A stretch of DNA of 64,000 nt from Baylisascaris procyonis (taxonomy: Eukaryota; Nematoda; Chromadorea; Rhabditida; Ascarididae). The notes beneath the pieces were generated by a model. That model made no database searches. It worked only from the letters and a program-made list of their open reading frames with translations, and was not told where the DNA came from. Made by a program: the position numbers and the translations under genes. Below, piece after piece: positions 41,852 through 53,121 of the stretch (positions within the stretch are counted from its first letter, which is position 1; every line of letters starts with the position of its first letter). The stretch is from NCBI GenBank assembly GCA_037389465.1, contig JAZARR010000074.1, positions 3,941,001-4,005,000 on the forward strand. Reading direction: 5' to 3'.

Positions 41852-44412
41852 ATGGATAAGGTGATCGCCGAACTGTTTAAATTTTTCGACAGATCGACAC
41901 GTTCTCAGTTCTGTGCAGTCGGAGATAAGCACTTGTTTTATCACCACGGAGCTTTCGATGATCGTCATCGAGGTGGTTTCATTCTATTCAGTATGTGCTC
42001 CTTATTTATTATGGGAAAGGGCAGGGTTGGGTTGAAAGATGGGAGGACTTATTTATAAGAGTTGAAACGTGGATGCCGTTTATGCTTCATGAGATACATT
42101 CCAGCAGATTTTGATTCTCACAAAAACTTCCATCACCAAATTTTGGAGGGCGGATAGTCAAGCGGTATCTGTAACTTTCTGAAATTCACTCGAAAGCTTA
42201 TAGTCGACGAATAAATTTTAGATATCCTTCTTCGATATGTGAAAGTGGTAACTGTCGCGAGTATGCGGATATCGTGCTTGAAGTGATTTCTGACGTTCAA
42301 AGAAGGAAGTGAGAGGACTTGTGGCGATTCTCATCTTTGTGGGAAGCTACTGCCAGAGTTTTACGCTGGTCTGTTTACATCTTTCTTTGACAAAATGTTT
42401 CATATCTGTGATTTGAAGTGACAGAAGAGTAGCGGACACTAAAAAGAAAATTTCAGAGTTTAGTCCTTGCAGTATTTTATTAGGCAGAAATTTTTTGTTT
42501 TAGCCTGAAGACGAATGCTATTCTATATCACTCAATTATTTCGTAAATTTTCATATTAGGCGAGCAAGTTTCTCATTAGCAAAGCGAGCTTTGGGACTGA
42601 AAGTTGGTCTAAGTGCGGTTCCATTCCCTTGGAGCCACTAGTTTACGGCTTCATTCGTCTTAAATTCTAACTTCCGAGTTCACTTTTATTTGGTTATCAC
42701 TTGATGGAAGGTTCATTGTTTACAATGAATCTGAATGGAAACAAAAAGTGTAGAAAGAATCGAGGTAATAGAGATTTAGTTCTTAGTTCATTTATTTCGT
42801 TGTTATTTGGAGAGTGAAGTTCAAGGGCGCGATTGCCATTTTTCGCTAAAGGGTGAGCTCAGAGCAGCCCACATTTTCGAATCCACCTCTATACCTCAGA
42901 ATATACAAAACTTCTTTCTACCTGGAATATGAAAAAAATATTCTACGCAACTTCAGAGCAACGAATTCACTGACGATAGCAATGACGAAACACCTGAAGA
43001 AGGGAGCAATGGTAAAAAAGCGGTGGAATATGACGAATCGAACGGACTTCGATGGAAAAAGGTTTGATCTTATTTAGTGCTGGAAAGAGTTTATTGACTG
43101 CTTCTTTTTGCTCTTAACTGATAATATACGTTTTACATATAAAGTCGCATGGGAAATTTAAACAAGGTCAGAAACTTTGGTAATGAGTTGATAACATAAC
43201 ATGCTTTGTCCAAACGATGAACGTTTTTGATAACATATTTGCCTAAATAAGGCATATTTGCAATTGGCGGATGCTTATGAAATATTTTCTTGGGTTGAAG
43301 GCTTTTTTATATTACCTTTCTCATAAAAAATTTACCTTGTATACGATAAGCAGAGTTAAATAGAGGAGGGAATTAAGAGAGGTTACATTTGAATCGTGAA
43401 TATTTCACCTACGTTTTTTCGCTTATCACAGAATAAACCTAAGTGAGAGGCGGCTCTTGTAAGAAGGCCTTGTTTATTTCTATATTGAGGTCAGCTAGTG
43501 CGGTTGTAGCGTGTGATACAGTATAAAAATTGCACAGCCATTGCAAATACAATTTACAGACCATTCGATTAGAGTGCACTTCACATTGATCGTTAAATGG
43601 TAAATAGATGCCCGTATCGACTGTAGTTAATGAGCTTGTTTTCTTCGTTTCAGTGCTGAACATAATTCAACCGTAATATTTTTTGTTTCATAGATTGTCA
43701 CTAAGTTGGCTTGTACAAGTTATTTCGGTTATACTAACTGTTTGAGTTGAGACATTTTAAATGATTTGTGTTGTGGTGGATAACATTTCCACCACTTAAT
43801 GACTTTATATTACTGCAGGTACCAGAGCTTTGTCAATGGGCAGTTTTGGTTGCCGAACATACGTCATTAGTGGAGGTAAGAATTTTTAAATTCTTCTAAA
43901 ATGTCCCTCTCCTTATACAAGGGAAATTTATTCGTTGTTCGAGGCAGACGAGCTGAAGAAAATCATTCTAAATGATGAAAAAATATCTTTAATTTTTTTC
44001 TATAGCAGTGAGATAATGTGAAAACAACTTTCTTGAACTACATTTTTCATAGAAAATTGTACCTTTTCCACCTGTTATTTTCCATTTAATATGGAAAGCA
44101 GTACGTAGCGTATCTCTCAGTTTTTATTGCGGAAATTTGAATGTTGCAGATTAAGTGATGTAGTTAATCCGAGGTTGGCCGAACCTTAACGACTCTTATG
44201 AGGTGAAATGAACTAGGATTTGAATGTTTCGCATAAAAAAAAACATCGCAGAAATTACGGAAGGATTTTCATTCGCACATGCGTAAATTTTTCTACGTTT
44301 ATTGAATGCTTTCCTTTGCTGTTCAAAGCTGACCTTGTTGTTGAATGCATTCTCAAGTGCTTTCTGTGTGGTATTCATCGACTGTTTGCAGGACAGCGAG
44401 AGTACGGACTAG
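41852..44412 (+). CDS. Unrecognised multi-exon gene candidate
   Basis: Two segments have clean splice borders, stay open and join in phase 0: 42957-43061 (acceptor cttcag, donor gtttga; 35 codons, acidic, NDETPEEGSNGKKAVEYDES) and 43819-43875 (ctgcag, gtaaga; VPELCQWAVLVAEHTSLVE). A short last exon at 44392-44412 (tttgcag, then DSESTD and TAG) would end the protein. A possible first exon starts at ATG 41852 (MDKVIAELFKFFDRSTRSQF) with an in-frame stop two codons before it and a donor at either 41971 or 41990. The link from it to 42957 needs one more exon that I could not find. I know no family with this sequence. Confidence is better for the middle pair of exons than for the ends. Confidence 0.38.
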
Positions 44413-44666
44413 TTGCTAGTATAATGAAATCAAGCGAAAGGAGCGACTGGACGGTGTTGTCGGAGTGCTACATGGATACACGAGTCTACTGAATATCCAG
44501 AGAATGAAGTCATGATAGCTTACCGGTTTATATTGATGTATTTTGTATTTTTTATGAGACATATATTCGCATTTTGTGGTTCTGTGTAATCTTCTTCATG
44601 GCTGTTGTTGTTGCTGTGCACGTTGTTGTTTCATTTCTGTTGTAATTGCTGTTATGTCTTGTGTTT

Positions 44667-44761
44667 CGCCACTCTCGGTATTTTAACCGGGGATTTCACT
44701 AATGAATTTTGCGGGGGCTGATTCCAAGTACGAGTAGATGAACCGAGAGTGGCGCCGGTTA
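44667..44761. repeat. Paired inverted repeats at the edge of the GC-rich repeat field
   Basis: cgccactctcggt (44667-44679) is the exact inverse of accgagagtggcg (44742-44754). taaccgg (44684-44690) is the exact inverse of ccggtta (44755-44761). The pairs are staggered, not nested, so they cannot all form one simple hairpin. They lie about 0.2 kb before the repeat field. Confidence 0.85.
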
Positions 44762-44899
44762 AAGATTTGCCTACGTCGTGCTCACACTGAATGAGGCCAG
44801 TTGAAACAACAGGCCGCGGTCGTTTCTAGCTAACAAGGGAATTTGCATCGGTCCTTTAAAGATCGCATAGGCCTGTCTTGGGGTCTACGGATTGGTGAG

Positions 44900-47690
44900 G
44901 ATTGCGGCTTTAGGGGGTTTTGTAGCTTGCATATCTGAAATCGGTTTGTCGGTGCTCTGCGTCAGCTGGGTAGATCTGTAATGTGACATCTTCCGGCTAA
45001 CGTAGGCTGCATTTTTTTGCTGTTCTTTAAGGCAATGTGGAGCTGTGACGTTCGGGTCCTAAGTATGGTCGGATGGTGCCGCTATTTCCAGCTGCGAAGT
45101 AGCCGGACGCAGTAGGGAGTTCTGTAGCCTACATATCTAAAATCAGTTTATCGGTGGTCTGCGTCAGCCGGGCAGACTGTGATGATTTCTTCCGGCTAAC
45201 GTAGGCTGCATTTTATTGTCGTTCGTTGAGGCAATGTGGGGCTGTGACGTTTGGGTCCTGAGTATGGTCGGACGGTTGCCGCTATTTTCTAGCTGCGAAG
45301 TAGCCGGATGCAGTGGAGTCTTCGATGTGGCCAGAGCCGTGGCGCTTGAACTTGATTTCTGAAGTAGTTCGGAGAGGTTCCATATGTTGCGCGAGTTTGA
45401 CTTACTAGCGAAGCGTTTTAGTGGCGTTCATGAGCTAGTAGGTGTGTCTGTTTATGTATTGATGGTGTCTGGCATCGTGTCCAATGAACAAGGGAATCTG
45501 CGTCGGTCCCATAAAGAGCGCACAGGTGCGTCTGGCGCTGTACTGGTTGCTGAGGGTTGCGGCTGCAGGAAGTTATGTACTCCCGCGTCGCACATCAGTT
45601 GGCTCTTGGTGTGCGTCAGCTGAGTAGATCTCTGATGTGATTTCTTCCGGCTGACGTACGCTGCATTTTCTGCCGTTCGTTGAGGCAGTGTGGGGAGGTG
45701 TCACGTTTAGGTTTTGAGTATGGTTGGGCAATTGCCGCTATTTTCCAGCTGCGAAGTAGCCTGATGCAGTAGGGAGTTTTGTAGCTTACATATCTGAAAT
45801 AAGTTTGTCGGTGGTCTGCGTCAGCCGGGCAGACTGTAATGATTTCTCCCGGCTAACGTAGGCTGCATTTTTTTCCCTTTCGTTGAGGCAATGTGGGGCT
45901 GTGACGTTCGGATGATGAGTATGGTCGGACGGTTGCCGCTATATTCTAGCTGCGAAGTAGTCCGATGCAGTAGGAAGTTTTGTAGCTTACATATCTGAAA
46001 TCAGTTTGTCGGTGGTCTGCGTCAGCCGGTAGACTGCAATGATTTCTTCCGGCTAACGTAGGCTGCATTTTTTCGCGGTTCCTTGAGGCAATGTGGGGCT
46101 GTGACGTTCGGGTCGTGAGTATGGTCGGACGGTTGCCGCTATTTTCTGGCTGCGACGTAGCCGGATCCAGTGGGGTCTTTGGTTTAGCTTGAGCCGTGTC
46201 CCTCGAATTTGATTTCTGATGTAGTTCGGAGATCGGCGACTTCATGCGTGCCGGGCGTTTGATCTACCATCGATCAAACGTTTTCTGGAGTTCATGGGCT
46301 GGTACCGTGTGTCTATCTGTGCGTTGATGGTGTTTGGCGCCGTGTCCAGCGAACGAGGGAGTCTGCGTCGGTCCTTGCAGCCGCAGGGAATTTTATAGCT
46401 TGCATGTCTCAGATCAGTTCGTCGGTGGTCTGCGTGAGCCGGGCAGACTGTAATGATTTCTTCCGGCTAACGTAGGCTGCATTTTATTGTCGTTCGATGA
46501 GGCAATGTGGGAGCTGTGACGTTCCGGTTCCGAGTATGGTCGGACGGTTGCCGCTATATTCTAGCTACGAAGTAGCCCGATGCAGTAGGGAGTTTTGTAG
46601 CTTATATATCTGAAATAAGTTTGTCGGTGGTCTGCGTCAGCCGGGCAGACTGTAATGATTTCTCCCAGCTAACGTAGGCTGCATTTTTTTCCCGTTCGTT
46701 GAGGCAATGTGGGGCTGTGACGTTCGGATGATGAGTATGGTCGGACGGTTGCCGCTATATTCTAGCTGCGAAGTAGTCCGATGCAGTAGGAAGTTTTGTA
46801 GCTTATATATCTGAAATCAGTTTGTCGGTGGTCTGCGTCAGCCGGTAGACTGCAATGATTTCTTCCGGCTAACGTAGGCTGCATTTTTTCGCGGTTCCTT
46901 GAGGCAATGTGGGGGTTGTGACGTTCGGATGATGAGTATGGTCGGACGCTTGCCGCTATTTTCTGGCTGCGAAGTAGCCGGATCCAGTGGGGTCTTTGGT
47001 TTAGCTTGAGCCGTGTCCCTCGAATTTGATTTCTGATGTAGTTCGGAGATCGGCGACTTCATGCGTGCCGGGCGTTTGATCTACCATCGATCAAACGTTT
47101 TCTGGAGTTCATGGGCTGGTACCGTGTGTCTATTTCTGCGTTGATGGTGTTTGGCGCCGTGTCCAGTGAACGAGGGAGTCTTTGTCGGTCCTTGCAGCCG
47201 CAGGGAATTTTATAGCTTGCGTATCTCAGAGCAGTTTGTCGGGCGGTTTGCGTCAGCTGGGTAGATCTGTAATGTGACTTCTTCCGGCTAACGTAGGCTG
47301 CATTTTTTTCCCGTTCGTTGAGGCAATGTGGAGGTTCTGACGTTCGGGTCCTGAGTATGGTCGGACGGTTGCCGCTATTTCCTAGCTGCGAAGTAGCCGG
47401 ATGCAGTGGGCCTTTGGTGTGGCTTGAGACGTGGCGCTTCAATTTGATTTCTGAAGTAGTTCGGAGAGGTTTCATGTGTTGCTCGCGTTTGACCTGCTAG
47501 CGAAGCGTTTTAGCGGCGTTCATGGGCTTGTAGGTGTGTCTGTCTATGAGTTGATCGTGTCTGGCATTGCATCCAGCGAACAAGGGAATCCACGTGGGTC
47601 CCATAAAGAGCGCAGATCAGTTGGTCGGTGATGTGCGTCGTTGGGCAGATGTATAATGTGATTTCTTGCGGCGAACGTAGGATATGTCGA
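44900..47690. repeat. GC-richer repeat field, about 200-bp monomers with an 816-bp higher-order period
   Basis: The marker cgtaggctgcat (or a near variant) falls at 45001, 45200, 45655, 45857, 46057, 46471, 46673, 46873, 47292 and, degenerate, 47676. Spacings alternate about 200, 200 and 414. The set 45655/45857/46057 repeats at 46471/46673/46873, exactly 816 bases later, so a three-part unit has been duplicated as a block. Each monomer carries ctgcgtcagccgg, ttccggctaacg, aggcaatgtgggg, gtgacgttcgg and tatggtcggacg. A 25-base hairpin (cgtttgatc, 7-base loop, gatcaaacg) occurs once per 816-bp unit. Minus-strand frames of 74-138 codons here are translations of the repeat. Confidence 0.93.
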
Positions 47691-49589
47691 TTTTTTAATC
47701 TATGGTGGCGCTATTATGTTTCCCAACGAAAGTTATATTACTCGGCTTCTGTTGGCCTCTTTTAATCGCCTATCGGTAATCTCATACTTTATTGCTAGTC
47801 GATATGAATATGGAGCATTCAATACTTGCATAAGGTGCAAAATCGAATAAGTAGAGAAAAGCAACATCTGGCCATACACAGACCTCTCGGAATGGCGTTG
47901 CTCCGCATAACCGATTGATTACGATGAGCAGGAAGAGTGCAGTTAGTTGTGCCAAAAGTAGAATGAATCGGACAGTGAAAAAGATCTGGGTCATAGCTAA
48001 TTCTAAAATAAAAGCAAATGGCAGCTAGTCTTAACACCACCTAGATTAATGTACTTAACATCAACAATATCTACGAAATGAGTTCCCAGGAACAAATGAA
48101 CAAGCTTTTTTTTTATATTTCAAATTGATCCTTTGCAATCACAACATCTGTGCAATTTTTTTCACTTTAATCCACAACCTGCTGGAAAAAAAATATTGGC
48201 TAATTTTACTGCTTAAGTAAGTGCAAATTTATCTTATCGTCCACATCCTAACCAAAACTGCAAATATCCTATATTCTATCTATTCTAACCACGATCAGTT
48301 CAAATGCTAACAAAGAGAGTGAGGCAACCATCAAAACCTACCACTTGCTCAAATAACGGCGAGTGAGTGGTGGGAATGTTTGAAAAAACAGCTATAGAAA
48401 TAAGATATGCAAATTTGCTTGAAAATAATGACCGAAACGTTTTCACTTCACCATTTCTAGGTCGACCATTTTACACCGACGTGGTGCAAAATTTGCATGC
48501 CATCCTTACTTCCAAACACATAAATTCGAAAGTTACAGTAGCCAACAAACACTGACTTTGTTTGTCACAAGGCCTTTTGTCGTCAATTATTAGCTTTTTT
48601 GTCAGTTTTCAGATGGCAGCGTCATACTTTCTCAGTTTTTTACATTTATCACATTTGTTAGCTGACAACATCAGGAAAGTCACATGAAAAGAAACAGTTA
48701 CCAAGTGGTTAAATTACATTTTAATTTCAATTACCACCAAACTCGGCTAATAAAAATTAGTGTCCATCGTATGCACAAATAAAGAGTCAGATACACAGGT
48801 AGGAGAATGAGAGATGCCAAAGTGCGAATGAGAGGTACCAAAGTGCAAAGAAGCCATCTTTCGCAAAAAATAACCAACAAAACTGGCAAATATGCATAAA
48901 ACGACGCCGCAAACTCGAGAATTTATTGCTCGAAGGAATTCTCAATTGGAATAACGCCATGTGAACGCATTTGCCTGATATGGTGGTTGTAAGGCAGCTT
49001 TTCTCCTCAGTAGCATCGTTCATAGGCATACAGTTGAAAAAACTAGACGGAATTGAAGCCAATATCTCCAATGCAAAAAGTTGCACTCGCCAACACCCGC
49101 GAAAGCAAAATATTTGAGCACGACGTTAGTATAAAAAAGGGCAAAATGAAACAGTCGTTTCAGCGACCACATGCCATGGTTGTGACGATGCTATAAATTA
49201 TACAACAACAAGAATTATTCGAATAAAAAGATTGATATGAGATGGTTTTATCAGTGAACATGCCATTGTCAAGACGTTCGAAACTGAAGGAGGAAATGCG
49301 AAAGACTAAAACATCTTTCGCTGACGAGGCCAGGAGAGGATCAAGGGGTGGGGAGGGGAGGTGGGGAAGATTTTTCGCTCCCCAATAGTAGGAAGCAGCA
49401 GGCGTTTAGTTTTTGCGCCTCTGTGTCCCGATTGTTTGGTGAAGTCGCTTAATGAAACGGAAACTAAAAGGACTCCTTAAAAAAGCCACTGGAGTCGAAT
49501 TTTGGAGTTGGAATCAAGATTTCGACATTTTGCTGGCGGTCGTGAGAATTAGCTTCTGTTCGCCAATAACAATTGAAATTCCCTTCTTT
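47691..49589. other. Unique AT-rich spacer
   Basis: Between the repeat field and the SINE-like array I see no supported gene. Minus-strand frames of 70-99 codons (47782-48040, 48787-49086) lack family motifs. A purine-rich G-run occurs at 49345-49367. Confidence 0.45.
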
Positions 49590-50190
49590 CTAGAAAACTT
49601 CCAACTCTTGCGGGGGATCGGGCCTGAGTGCTGTTTGCTAGATTCAATTTTGTTCCTTGCAACCCAGCTCATACTATAAAGCAACCAAGCTCTCCATGAC
49701 TAGCAGGGTTGTCAAATATTATTGGAAAGCATGCGGGAAATCCCACAAATCTTAGAAAACTCCCAGCTCTTGCGCGGGATCGGATCTCAGTGCTACTTGC
49801 CACATTCCACTTTGTTCATTACAACCCATCTCATACTATGAAGGAACCAAGCTCTCTCTCTCTCTCTCTATCGGTAGCAGGGTTCACAAGTTTTATTGGA
49901 AAGGGTGCTCGAAATCGCACAAATCTTAGAAAACTCCCAACTCTTGCAGGGGATCGAACCTGAGTGCTATTTGTTACATTCCACTTTGTTCATTACAACC
50001 CATCTCATACTACGAAGGAACCAAGCACTCTCTCTCTCTCTATCAGTAGTAGGGTCCTCAAGTTTCATTGGAAATGGTGCTCGAAATCGCACAAATCTTA
50101 CAAAACTCCCAACCCATGCGGGGGGTCGAACCTGTAAGACCTCGACTGGGAGCCGAACTCTTTACCCACTGCGCCGCACTGCCACTCCCA
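49590..50190 (-). mobile_element. tRNA-derived SINE-like element with tandem B-box modules
   Basis: Read on the minus strand, 50115-50186 is tRNA-like. An A box (CGGCGCAGTGGG, 11 of 12 matches to TRGYNNARYNGG) lies at 50166-50177, and a perfect B box (GGTTCGACCCC) at 50122-50132. Beyond it, toward lower coordinates, a 162-174 bp module repeats; markers start at 50109, 49937, 49763 and 49601. Each module contains a B-box position: perfect at 49950-49960 (GGTTCGATCCC) and mutated in the two further ones. Each also has a CT-rich run and cattacaacccatctcatac. SINEs are transcribed by RNA polymerase III from such boxes and moved by LINE enzymes. The absence of a full cloverleaf argues against a functional tRNA gene. 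Confidence 0.75.
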
Positions 50191-50333
50191 TCCATCCCAT
50201 TTGCGCGCCTGAGTAGCTAAAACCTTAAGAATGTGCGCTATGGGTTGTGTTACCGGAAACATGAGGCTGTTTTCGTTCGTTTAGTATTCTTTTTTTCCCC
50301 CAACGACTGTACTTCTAGTGTTATAATAGAAAA

Positions 50334-50385
50334 CATCTTCAGATCAGTCTCTTCCTTGTATAAGGAAGAGACTGATCTGAAGATG
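50334..50385. repeat. Perfect palindrome: two 24-bp arms, 4-base loop
   Basis: The left arm (50334-50357, beginning catcttcagatcagtctctt) is the exact reverse complement of the right arm (50362-50385). Only gtat lies between them. The next base pair outward does not match. Perfect pairing and absence of a T-run make a miRNA precursor or a bacterial-type terminator unlikely. Confidence 0.98.
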
Positions 50386-50668
50386 ACATAAACGAGAAAG
50401 GTGCAGCAGGCCTCCACACTCCATACATTCCATGCATAAGTACAGCTCCGTAAATGCGAGATATGGTTCTTTGACATGCAGGAATAACCTTCTTCGAGGA
50501 GAGGAATCGACAGTGGACAAACAGACAGGAATTGAGCAGGAATTGATATTTTGGAAATGTGCTTCTGGAAGCCAAGTCTAGAACAGTAGGGATGATATTC
50601 GAATATTCTTCTCCAGATTATGCAAGAAATTTTGCTTCTTTATAGGCCAGCATCATAGGATCGCGAAT

Positions 50669-50728
50669 TTACTCGCCTTCAGGCTCATTGTTGGTATCCC
50701 ACCAAGAAGCGTCGGCTACGAATCGCAA
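50669..50728 (-). other. Possible last exon fragment near the DUF1647-type gene B
   Basis: On the minus strand, after gcaaag, a 20-codon frame reads LRFVADASWWDTNNEPEGE then TAA. It lies just outside block B (which starts at 50731), so block A has no counterpart. The peptide looks coding and could be an alternative 3' end of the gene above it. The acceptor (AAG) is weak and I could not link it by phase to a preceding exon. Confidence 0.25.
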
Positions 50729-51088
50729 CTTTGCAGTTTTAATAGAGGAAGCAATCAATACAGTGCTATGATTTATTTACACGTGTGGATAATTCGCTTC
50801 CATTGAATAGAATAGTTTAAAGCTTGACATATGCTTGTCGATGCTCTATCTTGTTTATGGTCGATGGTATATATTAGAGACATGAAAATGGAATGATTTA
50901 TAGCTTAAATCACCCTTCGCATAACAATTATATAAACAAACTATCCTAACATGTATACACCTTACATCAATTTATGGAATATGCGTATGCAAAATGAGCA
51001 ATATTAACAATATTCGGCAGTAATGTCTCACCTGGAAACTTTAGGAAAAGAAGGACCCCAAGTAAAAGTGAACCTGAACTATATAATC

Positions 51089-53121
51089 TATGTGGAATGC
51101 TAGTTTAGATAAGTGGTAATGCCACTGAGGTCCATAATTAAGATTTACCGTCCACTATCGTAAAAAACGCAAAATTTCGCGATAGGTGAGGAAAGAATCT
51201 TGATCCGAACAACATAATTTTAAATGCTACTAACAAACGTTATTTGCTGTGGTATGACAGTTCTGAAATACAATTATCTGCAAGAGTTTCTGGCGAAAAA
51301 AAATTCGAGGATTTAATAAGAAAACAAATGATTGAAATTCATAAACTCTGATAATATGAATTACCTCTGAGAATGTGCAGGAAAGTTGTGAACCGACTGG
51401 TGCCATGCAATCTTTGATCAGAGCGCATTCTACAAACGGCCTCAATACGTTAGCCTTGACATCTTCTCTGCCAATCCATAGCATTGTATTTGCACCCCAC
51501 ATTTCTACACTTATTGCCTGTAATTGAAGTATTTTATTAAAGATCCTCATGAACATAAAATTTTCGCAATCAAGCTTTCTTTTCAGCACTGACCGATTCT
51601 GCAACATTCATGAAAGAAAATGTGCTGAAAATGGTGGAAAGTATCAAGAAGGATGCATAGCGATGAAGACTTTGATCGAAGATTCAAATATAAGCTGAGC
51701 TAAGAGCAAAGTGAGTAACCATCGAACGAGAAGTTGGTTCGCATTGAACTCTCCTTAAATATTCGTATCGCTGTTTGTGGAAATTCGCGAATGCCAATTG
51801 AAGTACGACGTTTATTGCTAGAGAATTAACTTTTATTGGAGCCAACTGAGTCAATCCATGAGAAGCAACAAGGCGTATTTATGAGCCTCCGACTTTATTA
51901 ACTGTCATTAAAGTTGTTAGTGAATTGATCACTTTGCATGGGAGTTTATGTTAAGCAGACGATCCTCGCAGACTAAGAAATAAACAGACCAATAGATATT
52001 GGTCACCGGTACTCAAGGAGCTTTTGGATAAAGCTCCGAACCCGAATTATTTCTCCGTGGAAAAACTCCGGAAGGGTGGAGAAAAGCAGGAAAATAAATG
52101 GATAAATGGAGGAGCTGTTCAATTCTCTAAGCAAAATTTGTAATACAATTCCGGTATATAGGATCGAAATTCTTCAATTTATTTCCTGATACATAATTGG
52201 GGTTGTTTTTAAATTTAGCCACGTCATAACCTAACATCTATTCATGATCTCGTTTCCTTATGTTGACCTATGGAATTCATGAAGAACTTGATTCATACTG
52301 ACTTTTTCAACACTTTCAATATTTTTATTTCGCCTTTTTAAATTTTTTGTTCTAGTATGGTTACTTCAACCCACATTGCGATCTTTTATGAAGACATTTA
52401 TGACAGCGTCATGCACATACATGCAAATCCATCTAGAAATCTCAATCCCGGAACAAGGGAGAGTGCGGCCATAAAAGTTCACAAATCCTGGATTTATTTT
52501 CCAAATCTCGTACAGCCTCAATTGATCACATCGCTCATGAATTATAGAGACTGTTGAAGGTGACATTAAAGCAGATTATGCAAATTTTTGAGCCAAACAT
52601 TTGCAAGAGAAAACAACACGATTTGTGATTATGTAGATTTCTGCATGTGAACACAACTGGCCTTATAAATAGCCATCAAATAATAGAAGGTAAGCAATAA
52701 TGCACTCTTATTATAAGCAATAACTCGAATCCAAAAAAATAACTTTCTCCGCTTTACAAGATGATTCTTTTTAAGCCATTCGCTAGAGAAACCTTCGGAA
52801 TTGGCAAGCTTCTAAAGATCTTAGGCTTTGTGATGCACAGAAAATACGAGAAATAATCGTCTGTTATCTAATAATACTAATAATAAAATGAAACGTCACA
52901 AAAATCGCAAGTGCTGGTTTCATTTGCGAAAATTTCAATTTTCTTAAGGATGCTGAAAAGGCGACGCTTTTTTAAATGATTTCCTCAGCATTTTTCAAAA
53001 ATATTACCAACAATTTCTTTCTTTTTGCTCACTGCTCGGAATTTTCGCATCTGTTTTTACGAATGAATTTTAGTATCTGTTTTTACACTCTTTGAAACCT
53101 CAAAATTCAGGAATTTTCCTC
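51089..53121. other. 2.03-kb segment present only in block B
   Basis: It holds two exons of the minus-strand DUF1647-type gene (51365-51517 and 51230-51262), so it is most simply ancestral sequence lost from block A, not an insertion. ctatgtg at its left border (51088-51094) and cacatag at its right (53121-53127) are 7-base inverses, and no clear target-site duplication is visible. The rest is AT-rich with no other supported gene. Confidence 0.75.

Noticed and set aside
45946..47475. Minus-strand protein-coding genes of 74-138 codons
   Set aside because: The frames follow the 816-bp repeat (the same MKSPISELHQKSNSRD start appears twice) and are translations of the repeat.
50115..50186. Functional tRNA gene on the minus strand
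   Set aside because: A and B boxes are present but I could not form a full acceptor stem and regular anticodon arm, and it is joined to repeated modules, as in a SINE.
51089..53121. Transposon inserted in block B
   Set aside because: The segment holds two exons that continue the gene in phase, so loss from block A is the simpler explanation.
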